Position numbers and translations under genes: made by a program
Origin: Betaproteobacteria bacterium
GTDB lineage: Bacteria; Pseudomonadota; Gammaproteobacteria; Burkholderiales; Usitatibacteraceae
Length of the DNA: 64,000 bases
Assembly (NCBI GenBank): GCA_016708825.1
Contig: JADJEZ010000001.1
Location: 310,001 to 374,000, forward strand
Reading direction: 5' to 3'
Part shown: positions 22,567 through 31,899 of the stretch, piece after piece
How the letters are laid out: the number at the start of each line of letters is the position of its first letter
Numbering within the stretch: position 1 is the stretch's first letter
Notes under the pieces: generated by a model
Database searches by the model: none
The model's input: only the letters and a program-made list of their open reading frames with translations
What the model was told of the DNA's origin: nothing

Positions 22567-25272
22567 CTAGAAGTCGAGCCTCAGGAACGCGCCCACGGTG
22601 CTTGCGCTGTAGTCGCGCGGGCCCGTGTCGAGGTAGGCCGCCTCGATGTCGGGCACGGGATTGCCCGCAATGCCGTCGTAGTGCCAGTCGCGGATCCGGC
22701 CGCGCTCGTGCCGCACGTAGAACCGCGCGGAGAGCGCAGGGCCGATCGGCACGGCGAGGCTCACCTCCAGCGCGAGCCTCCGAAGCTTCGCGTCGGGCAG
22801 CCCGTCCCCGATGAGCGCTGCCTGCGCCGGCGAAAGAGCCAGGGCGGTCGCATTGTAGGCATGGCGCGTCTCGGCACGCCCGTCTTCCCAGGTGAGGCTC
22901 GCATCGATTCGAGCGGCGCGGAAATGGCGTCGCAGGCCCAGCCCCGCGACGTGGTTTCGCTGCGCCAGGCGGTGCTCCCAGGCGCGGCTCGCGGGAAAGA
23001 GCGGGCTCAAGGGCCCTGCCGTCGCGCAGACGGAGAGCGCGTTGGCATCCGTCACCGCGGTGGTGCCAAGCTGCGTGGCCTGAGCGGGCGCGAGGCCCGT
23101 CGTGTTCACGGAGCCATCGCTGAAGAAATGGTAGGTGAGCCCCGAAAGGCAGGAGTTCGCCTGCAGCCCCGCCTGCCGCTGGTCCTGCTCCTGCCACGCG
23201 TAGTGGCCGAAGAGGGCGACCCTCTCGGACGCCTGCCAGTTGGCGTCCACGCCGAGCGAACCCTGCCGCGCGGTTCCCACGCGACCGAAGGCGGCGTCGG
23301 GGTGGCGCGTGCCCTTCCATTGCGCGGAGAAGCCAAGGTCCAGGGAAGGAGAGGCCGCCCAGTTCAGGCGCGCGTTGAAGCTTCGTGCGTCGCGGTCGGC
23401 CAGGTCATAGCGGCGCAAGCCGTCCATGGAACGGATCCACGACGCGTAGTTGCGGATTCCGCCCGCGGGAAGCGGCCCGAGGGAAGCGCTGTAGAACTCC
23501 CCATAGGCATCGCTACGGTACTCGCTTCCCCGGCGGCGCGCCTGCTCCACGGAGACGACGGCCGTCACGCCGTCGCCACCCCGGTGGCTCAGGCCGAGCT
23601 TCAGTCTGTCTTCGCTCGTGAATTCGCGCTCACGGTGACTGCGGTGGAAGGTCTCGCGCTCGACGGTCGCGGCAAGGCTCGTCGCCGTATCGATGCGCCA
23701 GTCTCCTGCGAGGCGCCAGCGATCCTGCCGGTAATCGCGGGCGATCGCGCGGATCGGGATGTCGCCCGCGCTCGGCGCGACGCCAAGGGCGCGCACGGCG
23801 GCAATGTCGCATCCCGCCGCGAGATAGGCCGGCGTGCCCACGACCGAAGCGCCGCTGCCGTCGTTCAGGAGCCGGCCCCATTGCCCGGTGAGCGGGTTGC
23901 AGGCGAGGTAGTCGGCCTCGTTGTCGGTCGCGTAGCGGCGCAGGCTCGCGCGCAGCGCGACGCGCGGCGCAGGCTGGATCGAGAGCCCCAGGTCGAGGAG
24001 CGTCGTGTCGATCCGCGTGCCGGCGCCTTGCCGGGTAATCGCGTCCACGGTGTTCCAGGCGCCGTCGGTGGGCACGCCGTCGATGGAACCCCCAGCGAGC
24101 GGCAGGAGCGTTGGCGCCACGAGGCGATCGTCCTGCTTCGCGCGGGTAGCCGCGACGACCACGCTCACGCGCGCCTTCAGGAATCCCGGCATCGTCCGCG
24201 CGTATTCGGCCTTCGCCTTGTAGAAGTCGTTGTCCGGGGCGAGGTCGAAGCGCGCCGCCGTGAACGCGGAAGGACCCACGCCGGCGATTCCCCGCGTGAA
24301 GACGCGCAGCGGATTGTCCACTACCAGCGTGTCGAGGTCGTTGCGAAAGAGCGAACCCTGCAGCGAAAGATTGAAGCTCGTCGCGCCGTCGAAGTAGGCG
24401 ACACCGCCACGGAAGTCGTGAAGGCTGGAATCCACCGGTTCCGCCGTCTCGAGGCTTCCTCCGCCGTCGCCTCCGCCGAAGGTCATTCCGTAGGGCGAGG
24501 CGCCGCGCTTGCGCTCGTTCGCGTACGCCGCGTGAAGCCGCCAGGCCTCGGCAAGGCGCAGTTCGACGCGGACGCCGGACTTGCTGCGGACGATGGCAAG
24601 CCGCGCCTGTTCCGCGGCAGCGATCGTTTCGCGCAGCGCCGCCTGGTTCGCGAGCGGGGAGTCCAGTCCTCCGGGAGTCAGCGTCGCGAGTACCAAACGG
24701 TCACTGCCCACGCCGTTCCAAAGGGAGCGGAAAGCGTCCGTCGCCCCCGAGGGCGTGTCGCTGCGCCATCCCTTCACCTGCCATGCGTTGTAGCGGCCGA
24801 AAACGACGGCGTGGTGGCGGTCTTCACGCGCCACCGCGCCTGCGACCGCCTCGACGAAGGTGGCCGAATCGCGCCGCACCGCTTCGATGGCGAGGTGGCG
24901 AAGGTAGACGCCCGCGTCCGTGTCCCGGTAGCGCTCGAACAGCGGGTTGCGGTGGTCCCCGCTCGCGCCGAGGGCTCCCGCCTCGATCTCGCCGCGCCAG
25001 GTCCACTCGCCGGCGTAAGTCGCGCGCAGCCCTGGCCGGTGCTCGCGGTACCCGTGCAGGAGCCCGAAGGGGCTGCGCTTCGGATCGGGGTCGGGTTCGG
25101 CTTCCCGGAACCCCGCCGCAATGCCCTGGCCCATCGCGCCGGCGACCGCGGTGTCGGCCCCCGCTGCGGAGTCGGCGTGGGCGTCTGGAATGGCGAGGAA
25201 GAGCGCGCAGAATGCCGCGGGGAAGACGGGGCGGAAGCGGCACGGGCCGGGGGGGCGGAGGCATTCGCGCAT
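22567..25272 (-). CDS. mtrB: MtrB/PioB-type outer-membrane beta-barrel
   Basis: A large beta-barrel of 901 residues that sheathes a decahaem cytochrome across the outer membrane, linking periplasmic and extracellular electron transfer. A signal peptide ends near AHADS. The body alternates aromatic and polar residues in many amphipathic strands (GDWRIDTATSLAATVER, FGHYAWQEQDQRQAG) and ends in phenylalanine (AFLRLDF), the outer-membrane insertion signal. The CxxC found near the N-terminus of Shewanella MtrB is absent. Size is above the Shewanella protein and near PioB. It starts 7 bases after the cytochrome gene. Confidence 0.85.
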   Translation of the reverse strand: MRECLRPPGPCRFRPVFPAAFCALFLAIPDAHADSAAGADTAVAGAMGQGIAAGFREAEPDPDPKRSPFGLLHGYREHRPGLRATYAGEWTWRGEIEAGALGASGDHRNPLFERYRDTDAGVYLRHLAIEAVRRDSATFVEAVAGAVAREDRHHAVVFGRYNAWQVKGWRSDTPSGATDAFRSLWNGVGSDRLVLATLTPGGLDSPLANQAALRETIAAAEQARLAIVRSKSGVRVELRLAEAWRLHAAYANERKRGASPYGMTFGGGDGGGSLETAEPVDSSLHDFRGGVAYFDGATSFNLSLQGSLFRNDLDTLVVDNPLRVFTRGIAGVGPSAFTAARFDLAPDNDFYKAKAEYARTMPGFLKARVSVVVAATRAKQDDRLVAPTLLPLAGGSIDGVPTDGAWNTVDAITRQGAGTRIDTTLLDLGLSIQPAPRVALRASLRRYATDNEADYLACNPLTGQWGRLLNDGSGASVVGTPAYLAAGCDIAAVRALGVAPSAGDIPIRAIARDYRQDRWRLAGDWRIDTATSLAATVERETFHRSHREREFTSEDRLKLGLSHRGGDGVTAVVSVEQARRRGSEYRSDAYGEFYSASLGPLPAGGIRNYASWIRSMDGLRRYDLADRDARSFNARLNWAASPSLDLGFSAQWKGTRHPDAAFGRVGTARQGSLGVDANWQASERVALFGHYAWQEQDQRQAGLQANSCLSGLTYHFFSDGSVNTTGLAPAQATQLGTTAVTDANALSVCATAGPLSPLFPASRAWEHRLAQRNHVAGLGLRRHFRAARIDASLTWEDGRAETRHAYNATALALSPAQAALIGDGLPDAKLRRLALEVSLAVPIGPALSARFYVRHERGRIRDWHYDGIAGNPVPDIEAAYLDTGPRDYSASTVGAFLRLDF

Positions 25273-25279
25273 CGTCGAC

Positions 25280-26224
25280 CTAGCGCTGGAAACGCGCGCC
25301 GGAGGGGTGATTGCTGCCATGGATCGCCGAGTGGCAGTTCTGGCAGGAGCGCGCGACCAGCCGCGGGCTCGGTGCGCCGCCGGCAGCCACGACGGCCGCC
25401 GTGCGGTCACCGGCGTAGAACTGGCCCGGGTGGCCGATCGGCGGGTTGTGGCACTGCTGGCAGAGGAAGGGCCGCGCCGCGACGAGGAGGCTCTCGTGGT
25501 TCGATCCGTGGGGCGCGTGGCAGGTGCCGCAGTCCTCGCGCACCGGCGCGTGCTCCCAGAGGAAGGGACCGCGCTTCTCCGCGTGGCATTCGGCGCAAGT
25601 CTCGTTGACACTGTCTCCCTTGAGGAGCGCCCGCGTGGTCGAGCCGTGCGGGTTGTGGCAATCGGCGCAGCTCATCTTGCCTTCCGGAACGGGCATGCGC
25701 GAGCGTCGCCGGAACTCGGCGCGCTGTTGCGCGTGGCATGCGAGACAGGTCTCGTTGATGGTGGGCCGGGCGAGCAGTCCCGCGGACGATCGGCGCTCCA
25801 TCGGCGCGTGGCAATCGCTGCAGGCCAGGAGCGCGCGGGCGTGGGCGGAGTCCGGCCAGTGCTGCCGCTGCCCGCCACCGTGGCACGCGAGGCAGCGCGC
25901 ATTCATCGTCTCGATGGGCGTGCCGGATTCGCGCGTGAAGCGAATGGGCGCGGACTTGTCCGCTGCATTGGCCACGTGCGCCGAGCCGGGCCCGTGGCAG
26001 GCTTCGCAGACCCGTGCCTCGAGTTCGTTTCGGGGGTTCGCGCGGAACGCGCGTGCGTGCGACGTGGCGGAGAAATGCCGGTTCTTCGCCTCGTGGCAGG
26101 TGAGGCACTTTGCTTCACCGACGAACCCGGAAGCCCGCGCCTGGGCAAGTGCGTCTTGGGCGCAAAGCAGGAGCGCCGTGAGCAGCACCGCCCGATGCCG
26201 GTTTCTCCCTCCCTTGGGTGCCAT
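25280..26224 (-). CDS. mtrA: Decahaem c-type cytochrome, MtrA/PioA/DmsE family
   Basis: A periplasmic multihaem cytochrome of about 314 residues. After a signal peptide (AVLLTALLLCAQDALAQ) there are exactly ten CxxCH motifs: CLTCH, CEACH, CLACH, CSDCH, CLACH, CADCH, CAECH, CGTCH, CQQCH and CQNCH. Distal histidines such as TSHARAF, GSAHV and DSAHARAL are placed as in MtrA. With the MtrB-type barrel next to it, it should form a trans-outer-membrane wire for Fe(II) oxidation or metal reduction. The ATG at 26224 has a GGGGGAG site; an upstream in-frame codon does not. No outer-surface MtrC-type cytochrome gene is nearby. Confidence 0.93.
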   Translation of the reverse strand: MAPKGGRNRHRAVLLTALLLCAQDALAQARASGFVGEAKCLTCHEAKNRHFSATSHARAFRANPRNELEARVCEACHGPGSAHVANAADKSAPIRFTRESGTPIETMNARCLACHGGGQRQHWPDSAHARALLACSDCHAPMERRSSAGLLARPTINETCLACHAQQRAEFRRRSRMPVPEGKMSCADCHNPHGSTTRALLKGDSVNETCAECHAEKRGPFLWEHAPVREDCGTCHAPHGSNHESLLVAARPFLCQQCHNPPIGHPGQFYAGDRTAAVVAAGGAPSPRLVARSCQNCHSAIHGSNHPSGARFQR

Positions 26225-26428
26225 GAGTTCTCCCCCGCGAAGCCCACCGAGGGCAAACACCGGCAGCGCCGGACTATTCCGTGGGAGTAGCCATCCGGGT
26301 CTTCGGGTCCCGGCCGCCGGAGGCGAGACGTGGCTGCAGGGAGAGCGCCCCGGGGTCCTTCACGCCGCGACCTCGACGGGGTACGACCCCACTGCCCGTC
26401 CTTCCCCCTTCCGGGAGCCCCTGCGGAC

Positions 26429-28259
26429 TTACTCGACGGTCACGCTCTTGGCGAGGTTGCGCGGCTTGTCCACGTCCGTGCCGCGCCTGAGTGCCGTGTG
26501 GTAGGCGAGGAGTTGCACGGGGATCGCGTGCACGATCGGCGAGAGGCTCCCCATGTGGCGTGGCGTGCGAATCACGTGCACGCCCTCGCTTTCCGTGAAG
26601 TGGCTGTCGAGGTCGGCGAACACGTAGAGCTCGCCGCCGCGGGCGCTGACTTCCTGCATGTTGCTCTTCACTTTTTCCAGCAGCGCGTCGTTGGGGGCGA
26701 TCACGACGACCGGCATGCTCGAATCGACAAGCGCGAGCGGCCCGTGCTTGAGTTCGCCAGCCGCGTACGCCTCGGCGTGGATGTAGGAAATCTCCTTGAG
26801 CTTCAACGCCCCTTCCAGCGCCACCGGGTAGTGCAGACCGCGGCCGAGGAAGAGCGCGTGCTCGCGCGCGGCGAAGCGCTCGGCCCAGCCCTGGATCTGC
26901 GGCTCGAGGTTGAGCGCGTGCTGGATGCTTCCCGGGACGAAGCGAAGCTGCTCGATGGCGGCGGCCTCCGCCGCGGCGTCGAGGCGCCCCTTGGCCTTGG
27001 CGATGGCGAGCGTGAGCGTGAAGAGCGAGACCAGCTGCGTGGTGAAGGCCTTGGTGGAGGCGACCCCGATCTCCATGCCGGCGCGCGTGTAGTACCGGAA
27101 GCGCGAGGCGCGCGGGATCGCGCTTTCGCGCACGTTGCAGATCGAGAGCGTGTTGGCGTGCCCCAATTGCTTCGCGCGCTTGAGCGCTTCCAGCGTGTCG
27201 AGCGTTTCGCCGGACTGGGAGATCGTCACCACGAGCTGGCGCGGGTCGGGGATGGAATCGCGGTAGCGGTACTCGTGGCCCAGCTCGACCCCGCAGGGCA
27301 GCTTCGCGATCGACTCCATCCAGAAGCGCGCCACCAGCCCCGCGTAGTAACTCGTGCCGGAGGCGAGGACCAGCACCGCGCTCGCGTCGCGCAACGCGGC
27401 CGTGGCGCCTTCCCCGAAGAGCCCCTCCACGTCGATGCCGCCGTCGATCACCGCTTCGAGGGTGTCGGCCACGGCGCGGGGCTGCTCGTGGATCTCCTTC
27501 TGCATGTAGTGGCGGTAGGGCCCCAGGTCGACCGCGTCGGGCGAAAGCTCGCTCAGGTGCTCGGCCCGGTGGGCGGACGCTCCGGTGGCGTCGACGATCT
27601 CGACCCGCGCCGCGGCGAATGGCCACCACGTCGCCGTCTTCCAGGTACAGCACGCGCCGCGTCTCGCGCACGATCGCGGAGACGTCGGAAGCGAGGAAGT
27701 TCTCGCCATCGCCCAGCCCCACGACCAGTGGACAGCCCATGCGCGCGCCCGTGATCGTTTCCCGGTCCGCCAGCGCGGCCACGCCGATCGCATAGGCGCC
27801 ACGTAGATCCGCCGCGGCTCTCTGCGTGGCGACGAAGAGGTCGTCCGTGGTCTTCAGGTAGTGGTGCACGAGGTGCGCGATGACCTCGGTATCGGTCTGC
27901 GACTCGAAGGCGTAGCCCAGGCCCTTCAGGCGCGCGCGCTGCTCCTCGTGGTTCTCGATGATGCCGTTGTGCACGACGACGATCTCGCCCGAGGAGACGT
28001 GGGGGTGCGCATTGGGCTCGGTGACGCCGCCGTGGGTGGCCCAGCGCGTGTGCGCTATGCCCAGGACGCCCGCGAGCTTCTCGGCAAGCGCGGCCGCTTC
28101 CATTTCCGCCACGCGACCGACGCGGCGCACGCGCCGGATCGTGCCGTCGACGATCGCGATGCCGGCCGAATCATAGCCGCGGTATTCCAGGCGCTTGAGC
28201 CCCTCCGTGAGGATGGGGACCACGTCCCGGTTGGCGATGGCGCCGACGATGCCGCACAT
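26429..28259 (-). CDS. glmS: Glucosamine-fructose-6-phosphate aminotransferase (one frameshift in this sequence)
   Basis: Makes glucosamine-6-phosphate from fructose-6-phosphate and glutamine, the first step to UDP-GlcNAc. The N-terminal glutaminase starts MCGIVGAI with the nucleophile Cys after Met, and has LEYRGYDSAG and HTRWATHG. Two SIS domains follow (ASGTSYYAG, TISQSGETLDTLEAL, GRGLHYPVALEGALKLKEIS) and the protein ends KPRNLAKSVTVE. An extra G near 27605 shifts the frame after VVAIRRG; removing it gives the normal 609 residues. The gene is essential in most bacteria, so the break is probably a sequencing error. Confidence 0.93.
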
Positions 28260-28467
28260 GGCGGCGATTTTCTCACGAAAAACGAAGCCCTCCGCGGCAT
28301 CGCCGGGGAGGGCCCAAAGCAGGCGTCGTGATCTTGGCCTCACATCGCTTGCCGATGCCGGGATGAGGAGGAGACCCGAGCATCTGGTACCCACGCTACG
28401 GGCCGCGCGCCGCGGGCGCCGCGAAGTGGTACACAGCGGGGATGTCGATTATCGGACAAACCCGGAC

Positions 28468-29530
28468 TCAGGCTCCGGGACGGGATTGCTTGCCGCGACC
28501 CAGGACGCGGCTCGCGAGAACGGCGACGAGCAGGGTGGCCAGGACCGCGGCGGGAGGCGCGTACCAGCCCTGCCAGAGGGCCAGGAGTGCGGCGGTTGCG
28601 CCTCCACCTGCCGCCAGCGCACCGACCGCCGGCGCAACCGGGGCGGCGACCAGGGCGACGAGCGCGGCCGCGGCGATCGCGAGGAGCATCACCGGCAAGG
28701 GCACTTCGCGCACGGGGCTTCCATGCAGCAGCGTGCGCACGGTTTGGGCATGGGCCAGCACCGCGGCGGGCTCCGCGCCGGCGGGCTCCCAGCCCGCGAG
28801 CGACAGGCCCTTGCCAGCGCCGCATCTTCGCGCATGTCGAGGAGCCGGCGCGCGGGAAGATAGCGGTAGGCTGGGCCCAGCGCGTAGTCGATGAGCCCCT
28901 GCCCGCAGCGGCCGTCGAGCACCTCGCAGAGCCACCCGGCCGTGGTGGGCCACTTCCCCTGCTGCGTGGGCAGCCCGAGAACCACCTGGCGCACGACGCC
29001 GTCCGCGTCACGCGGCAGGAGCGAGAATGCGAGTGCTCGCGCGTCGACCCCGCGAAGGAGACCCTCGTGGATCGGCACCACTTCCCGCTTTGCGTCGACC
29101 GAGATGCCGATCGCGAGCGGAGCGGCAGCCTGCGCCACGGAGAGCGCAGTGGCGAGCGCATCGTCCAGCCCGGGCGCGACCGCCTCCGAGGAGCCTCGTG
29201 GAAGCGGCGCGTGCACGACGATGGCGCGCGGGCGGCCGCGCGCCACCCGCGAGAGCACGCCCGGAAGACTGCGGATGGCGGGGCCTGCGCGGGATCCTCT
29301 TCCGGAGAGGCCGCGGCAGTGCCGTCCAACCCCACGATCAGGATGTCGTCCGGGGAATCCTTGGGACCAATCGCGCGCAGGACGCCGAATCCCGCGTCGA
29401 GCATCGCAAGGCTTGCACGGTCGCCCCACGGCGACAGGTGAAAGGCGAGGCCGGCGACGGCAAGCGCGGCGGCTGCCAGGAATGCGGCAAGCGGAGTCCA
29501 TCGTGCATGCACGGAAGGGGTCCTGGCCAT
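28468..29530 (-). pseudogene. CHASE2-domain membrane protein, two frameshifts
   Basis: A sensor-like protein of about 354 residues once two one-base deletions (near 29282 and 28814) are repaired. A transmembrane helix at the N-terminus precedes a periplasmic CHASE2 domain (DDILIVGLDG, LPLAIGISVD-type strands, AFSLLPRDADGVVRQVVLG, YRYLPARRLLDM). Three hydrophobic helices follow (LPVMLLAIAAAALVALVA onwards). The chain then ends with RGKQSRPGA: no kinase, cyclase or other output domain is attached. CHASE2 proteins normally carry one. The gene is divergent from the Crp-family regulator. Confidence 0.6.
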
Positions 29531-29608
29531 GGATGGCATCTTAACGGCCCCGGGCACGGATGCTAGACTGGCCCGACTCCCACTTCTTTCTCCAGGACGC
29601 GCACGGGC

Positions 29609-30265
29609 ATGATGGGCGAACCCCCCAGTGCAATCCAGTTGGCCGCGATCGCCGATCCCTTCGTGCGCGAACTCGCTTCGCTCGGGAGCCTGCGCGCCTA
29701 CCCGAAGAACACGGTCTTCATCACCGAGGGGGATTCGAGCGACTCCGTCTTCGTGATCCTCTCGGGAAAGGTGAAGGCCTTCGTGTCCGACTCCGAGGGT
29801 CACGAGCTCATCCTGAACAACCAGGGGCCCGGCGACTACGTGGGCGAGATGGCCCTGGACGGCAAGCCGCGCTCGGCTTCCGTGGTGACGCTGGAGCCCT
29901 CCACCTTTTCCGTCGTGCAGCGCGAGCCCCTGCGGGACGCGATCCGCCAGAACCCGGACTTCGCCCTCGACATGATCGGCAAGGTGATCGAGCGGGCGCG
30001 AGAGGCCACCGACAACGTGAAGAACCTCGCGCTCCTGGACGTCTACGGGCGCGTGGCGCGGCTGCTGCTCAACATGGCGGTGGAGTCGGAGGCCGACGGG
30101 AAGCTGCGCATCCCCGACAAGATCACGCAGCAGGAGATCGCCGAGCGGGTGGGCGCCTCGCGCGACATGGTGAGCCGCATCTTCCGCGATCTCACCGTAG
30201 GCGGCTATATCAGCGTCGAGAACCGCATCATCACCATCAACAAAAAACCGCCGGCGAAGTGGTGA
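29609..30265 (+). CDS. Crp/Fnr-family transcriptional regulator, Crp-like
   Basis: A 218-residue regulator. The cyclic-nucleotide-binding fold spans residues 15-130, with the phosphate-binding cassette GEMALDGKPRSASVVT (Glu, Arg, Ser as in cAMP-binding proteins). A dimerisation helix and a winged helix follow (KITQQEIAERVGASRDMVSR, residues 170-190). The recognition helix SRDMVSRIF is close to the Crp type (SRETVGRIL) but carries Ser before the last Arg as in Fnr. No N-terminal cysteines for an Fe-S cluster exist, so it does not sense oxygen in that way. It stands alone. Confidence 0.92.
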   Translation: MMGEPPSAIQLAAIADPFVRELASLGSLRAYPKNTVFITEGDSSDSVFVILSGKVKAFVSDSEGHELILNNQGPGDYVGEMALDGKPRSASVVTLEPSTFSVVQREPLRDAIRQNPDFALDMIGKVIERAREATDNVKNLALLDVYGRVARLLLNMAVESEADGKLRIPDKITQQEIAERVGASRDMVSRIFRDLTVGGYISVENRIITINKKPPAKW

Positions 30266-30313
30266 GTTGCCACGGACACACCGCACCCGGGACGTGGTGA
30301 GACGCAGAAGAAG

Positions 30314-31684
30314 CTACTTCTTCTTCGGCCGCTTCCAGCCCGGCTTCGTGACCTGCTTCTTCTCGGTGACCGACAGCTCGCCCGCGGGCGCGTCGCGCGT
30401 GATCGTGGCGCCGGCGCCGATGGTCGCGCCCTTGCCGATGGTGACGGGCGCGACCAGTTGCACGTCGGAGCCGATGTGCACGTCGTCGCCGATCACCGTG
30501 CGGTGCTTCGCCGCGCCGTCGAAGTTGCAGGTGATCGTGCCCGCGCCCACGTTGACGTCGCGGCCGATGGACGCGTCGCCGATGTAGGAGAGGTGGTTCA
30601 CCTTGCTCCCCTGGCCGATGGCGCTCGCCTTCACCTCGCAGAAGTTGCCGATGTGCACGTCGGCTGCGAGCTCGGTGCCGGGGCGCAGTCGGGCGTAGGG
30701 GCCGATGCGCGCGTTCTCACCCACGCTCGACTCCTCGAGGAGGGAGAACGGCCGGATCTCGGTGCCCGCACCCACAGTCACGTCGCGCAGGATGCAGTTC
30801 GCGCCGACCTTCACCCCGTCGCCGAGGCTCACCTTGCCTTCGAAGATGCAGTTCACGTCGATCGCGACATCCCGGCCGCAGGAGAGCTCGCCGCGCACGT
30901 CGATGCGCGCGGGATCGGCGAGCGTCACGCCTTCGTCCAGGAGAGCCCGGGCACGGTCCATCTGCAGGAGCCTTTCGAGGCGGGCCAGTTCCCGCCGGGA
31001 GTTCACGCCGAGACATTCGGAGTCCGACTGCGGTCGCCGCACCGCCACGGGGAATTCCCCGGCGACTGCCGCGGCCACGATGTCGGTCAGATAATACTCG
31101 CCCTGTCTGTTGGCGTTGCCGAGCCCCGCGAGCCAGGCTTCGAGCTTCGCGAAGGGTGCGGCCACGATGCCGGTGTTCACCTCGCGGATGGCGCGTTCGG
31201 CCTCGGTGGCATCGCGCTCCTCCACGATGCGCGTCACGCGGCCCGAGGCGTCGCGCACGATCCGTCCGTATCCCTTCGGGTCGTCCACTTCCTGCGTGAG
31301 GATCGCGAGCTGGTTCTCGGCCGCGGCATCGACGAGCGAGCGAAGCGTCCCGGTGGCGATGCGCGGCACGTCGCCATAGAGCACGAGCACCACGCCCCGC
31401 TTCTCGAGTTTCGGCAACGCCTGCACGACCGCGTGCCCGGTGCCGAGCTGGCGCTCCTGCAGCACCCAGGCCACGTCGGGCGCATCGAGGCGGGCGGCGA
31501 CGGATTCGCCGCCATGGCCGATCACCACCGCGAGCCGGGAGGGAGAAAGGCGGCGCGCCGCATCGAGCACGTGCTGGAGCATCGGCCGGCCGCCGAGCGG
31601 GTGCAGCACCTTGGGCAGGCGAGAGCGCATGCGCTTGCCTTCTCCCGCGGCAAGGATGACGACCTGGAGGGGTTCAGTGCTCAT
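30314..31684 (-). CDS. glmU: Bifunctional UDP-GlcNAc pyrophosphorylase / glucosamine-1-phosphate acetyltransferase
   Basis: Performs the last two steps to UDP-GlcNAc for peptidoglycan and LPS. It has 456 residues. The N-terminal uridyltransferase begins VVILAAGEGKRMRSRLPKVL with the nucleotide loop; LYGDVPR carries the metal Asp. From about residue 250 a left-handed beta-helix runs with hexapeptide repeats and the acetyltransferase residues in RLRPGTELAADVHIGNF and VNHLSYIGDASIG. The C-terminus is Lys-rich. There is no Shine-Dalgarno site, and an intrinsic terminator hairpin ends 18 bases before the ATG, so transcription may be controlled by attenuation. Confidence 0.97.
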   Translation of the reverse strand: MSTEPLQVVILAAGEGKRMRSRLPKVLHPLGGRPMLQHVLDAARRLSPSRLAVVIGHGGESVAARLDAPDVAWVLQERQLGTGHAVVQALPKLEKRGVVLVLYGDVPRIATGTLRSLVDAAAENQLAILTQEVDDPKGYGRIVRDASGRVTRIVEERDATEAERAIREVNTGIVAAPFAKLEAWLAGLGNANRQGEYYLTDIVAAAVAGEFPVAVRRPQSDSECLGVNSRRELARLERLLQMDRARALLDEGVTLADPARIDVRGELSCGRDVAIDVNCIFEGKVSLGDGVKVGANCILRDVTVGAGTEIRPFSLLEESSVGENARIGPYARLRPGTELAADVHIGNFCEVKASAIGQGSKVNHLSYIGDASIGRDVNVGAGTITCNFDGAAKHRTVIGDDVHIGSDVQLVAPVTIGKGATIGAGATITRDAPAGELSVTEKKQVTKPGWKRPKKK

Positions 31685-31701
31685 GCGGGGCGGCGGGCGG
31701 C

Positions 31702-31735
31702 CAAATAAAAAGGGCAGGATCGATCGATCCTGCCC
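31702..31735 (-). terminator. Intrinsic terminator between atpC and glmU
   Basis: A perfect 24-base palindrome, GGGCAGGATCGATCGATCCTGCCC (as two arms GGGCAGGAT/ATCCTGCCC at 31712-31735), is followed on the minus strand by TTTTTATTT. It can end atp-operon transcripts or attenuate glmU. Confidence 0.8.
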
Positions 31736-31789
31736 GAATGTGTTGCGCCTCTAAATCAAGGAGTATCGTGATCCCCCCCCTCAACCCAG

Positions 31790-31817
31790 GCGACAACCCC
31801 TGCTCGGGGTTCGTCGC
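31790..31817 (-). promoter_or_regulatory. Stem-loop in the atpC-glmU intergenic region
   Basis: GCGAC (31790-31794) and AACCCC (31795-31800) pair with GGGGTT (31806-31811) and GTCGC (31813-31817) around a 5-base loop with one bulged base. No T-run follows. It may be part of a structured glmU leader. Confidence 0.4.
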
Positions 31818-31851
31818 ATTGGTCCTGCTTCTACGACGTGAGACTGGGCGC

Positions 31852-31860
31852 ATTTTAGCA
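31852..31860 (-). promoter_or_regulatory. Possible extended -10 promoter for glmU
   Basis: On the minus strand TGCTAAAAT fits an extended -10 box (TGn followed by TAAAAT). It is placed about 170 bases upstream of glmU, and no good -35 box is visible. Confidence 0.35.
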
Positions 31861-31899
31861 CAGGCCCGTGTGCCGGCGCGACCGGCGGCGCCGCTTCCG

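Noticed and set aside
22339..25608. A 1089-codon open frame on the plus strand
   Set aside because: It is antisense to the MtrB barrel and the cytochrome; its translation is Arg/Ala/Gly-rich with no family features, as expected in high-GC DNA.
30306..30323. Hairpin GAAGAAG-CTTCTTC over the glmU stop as terminator
   Set aside because: It arises from the Lys codons and stop of glmU and no T-run follows.
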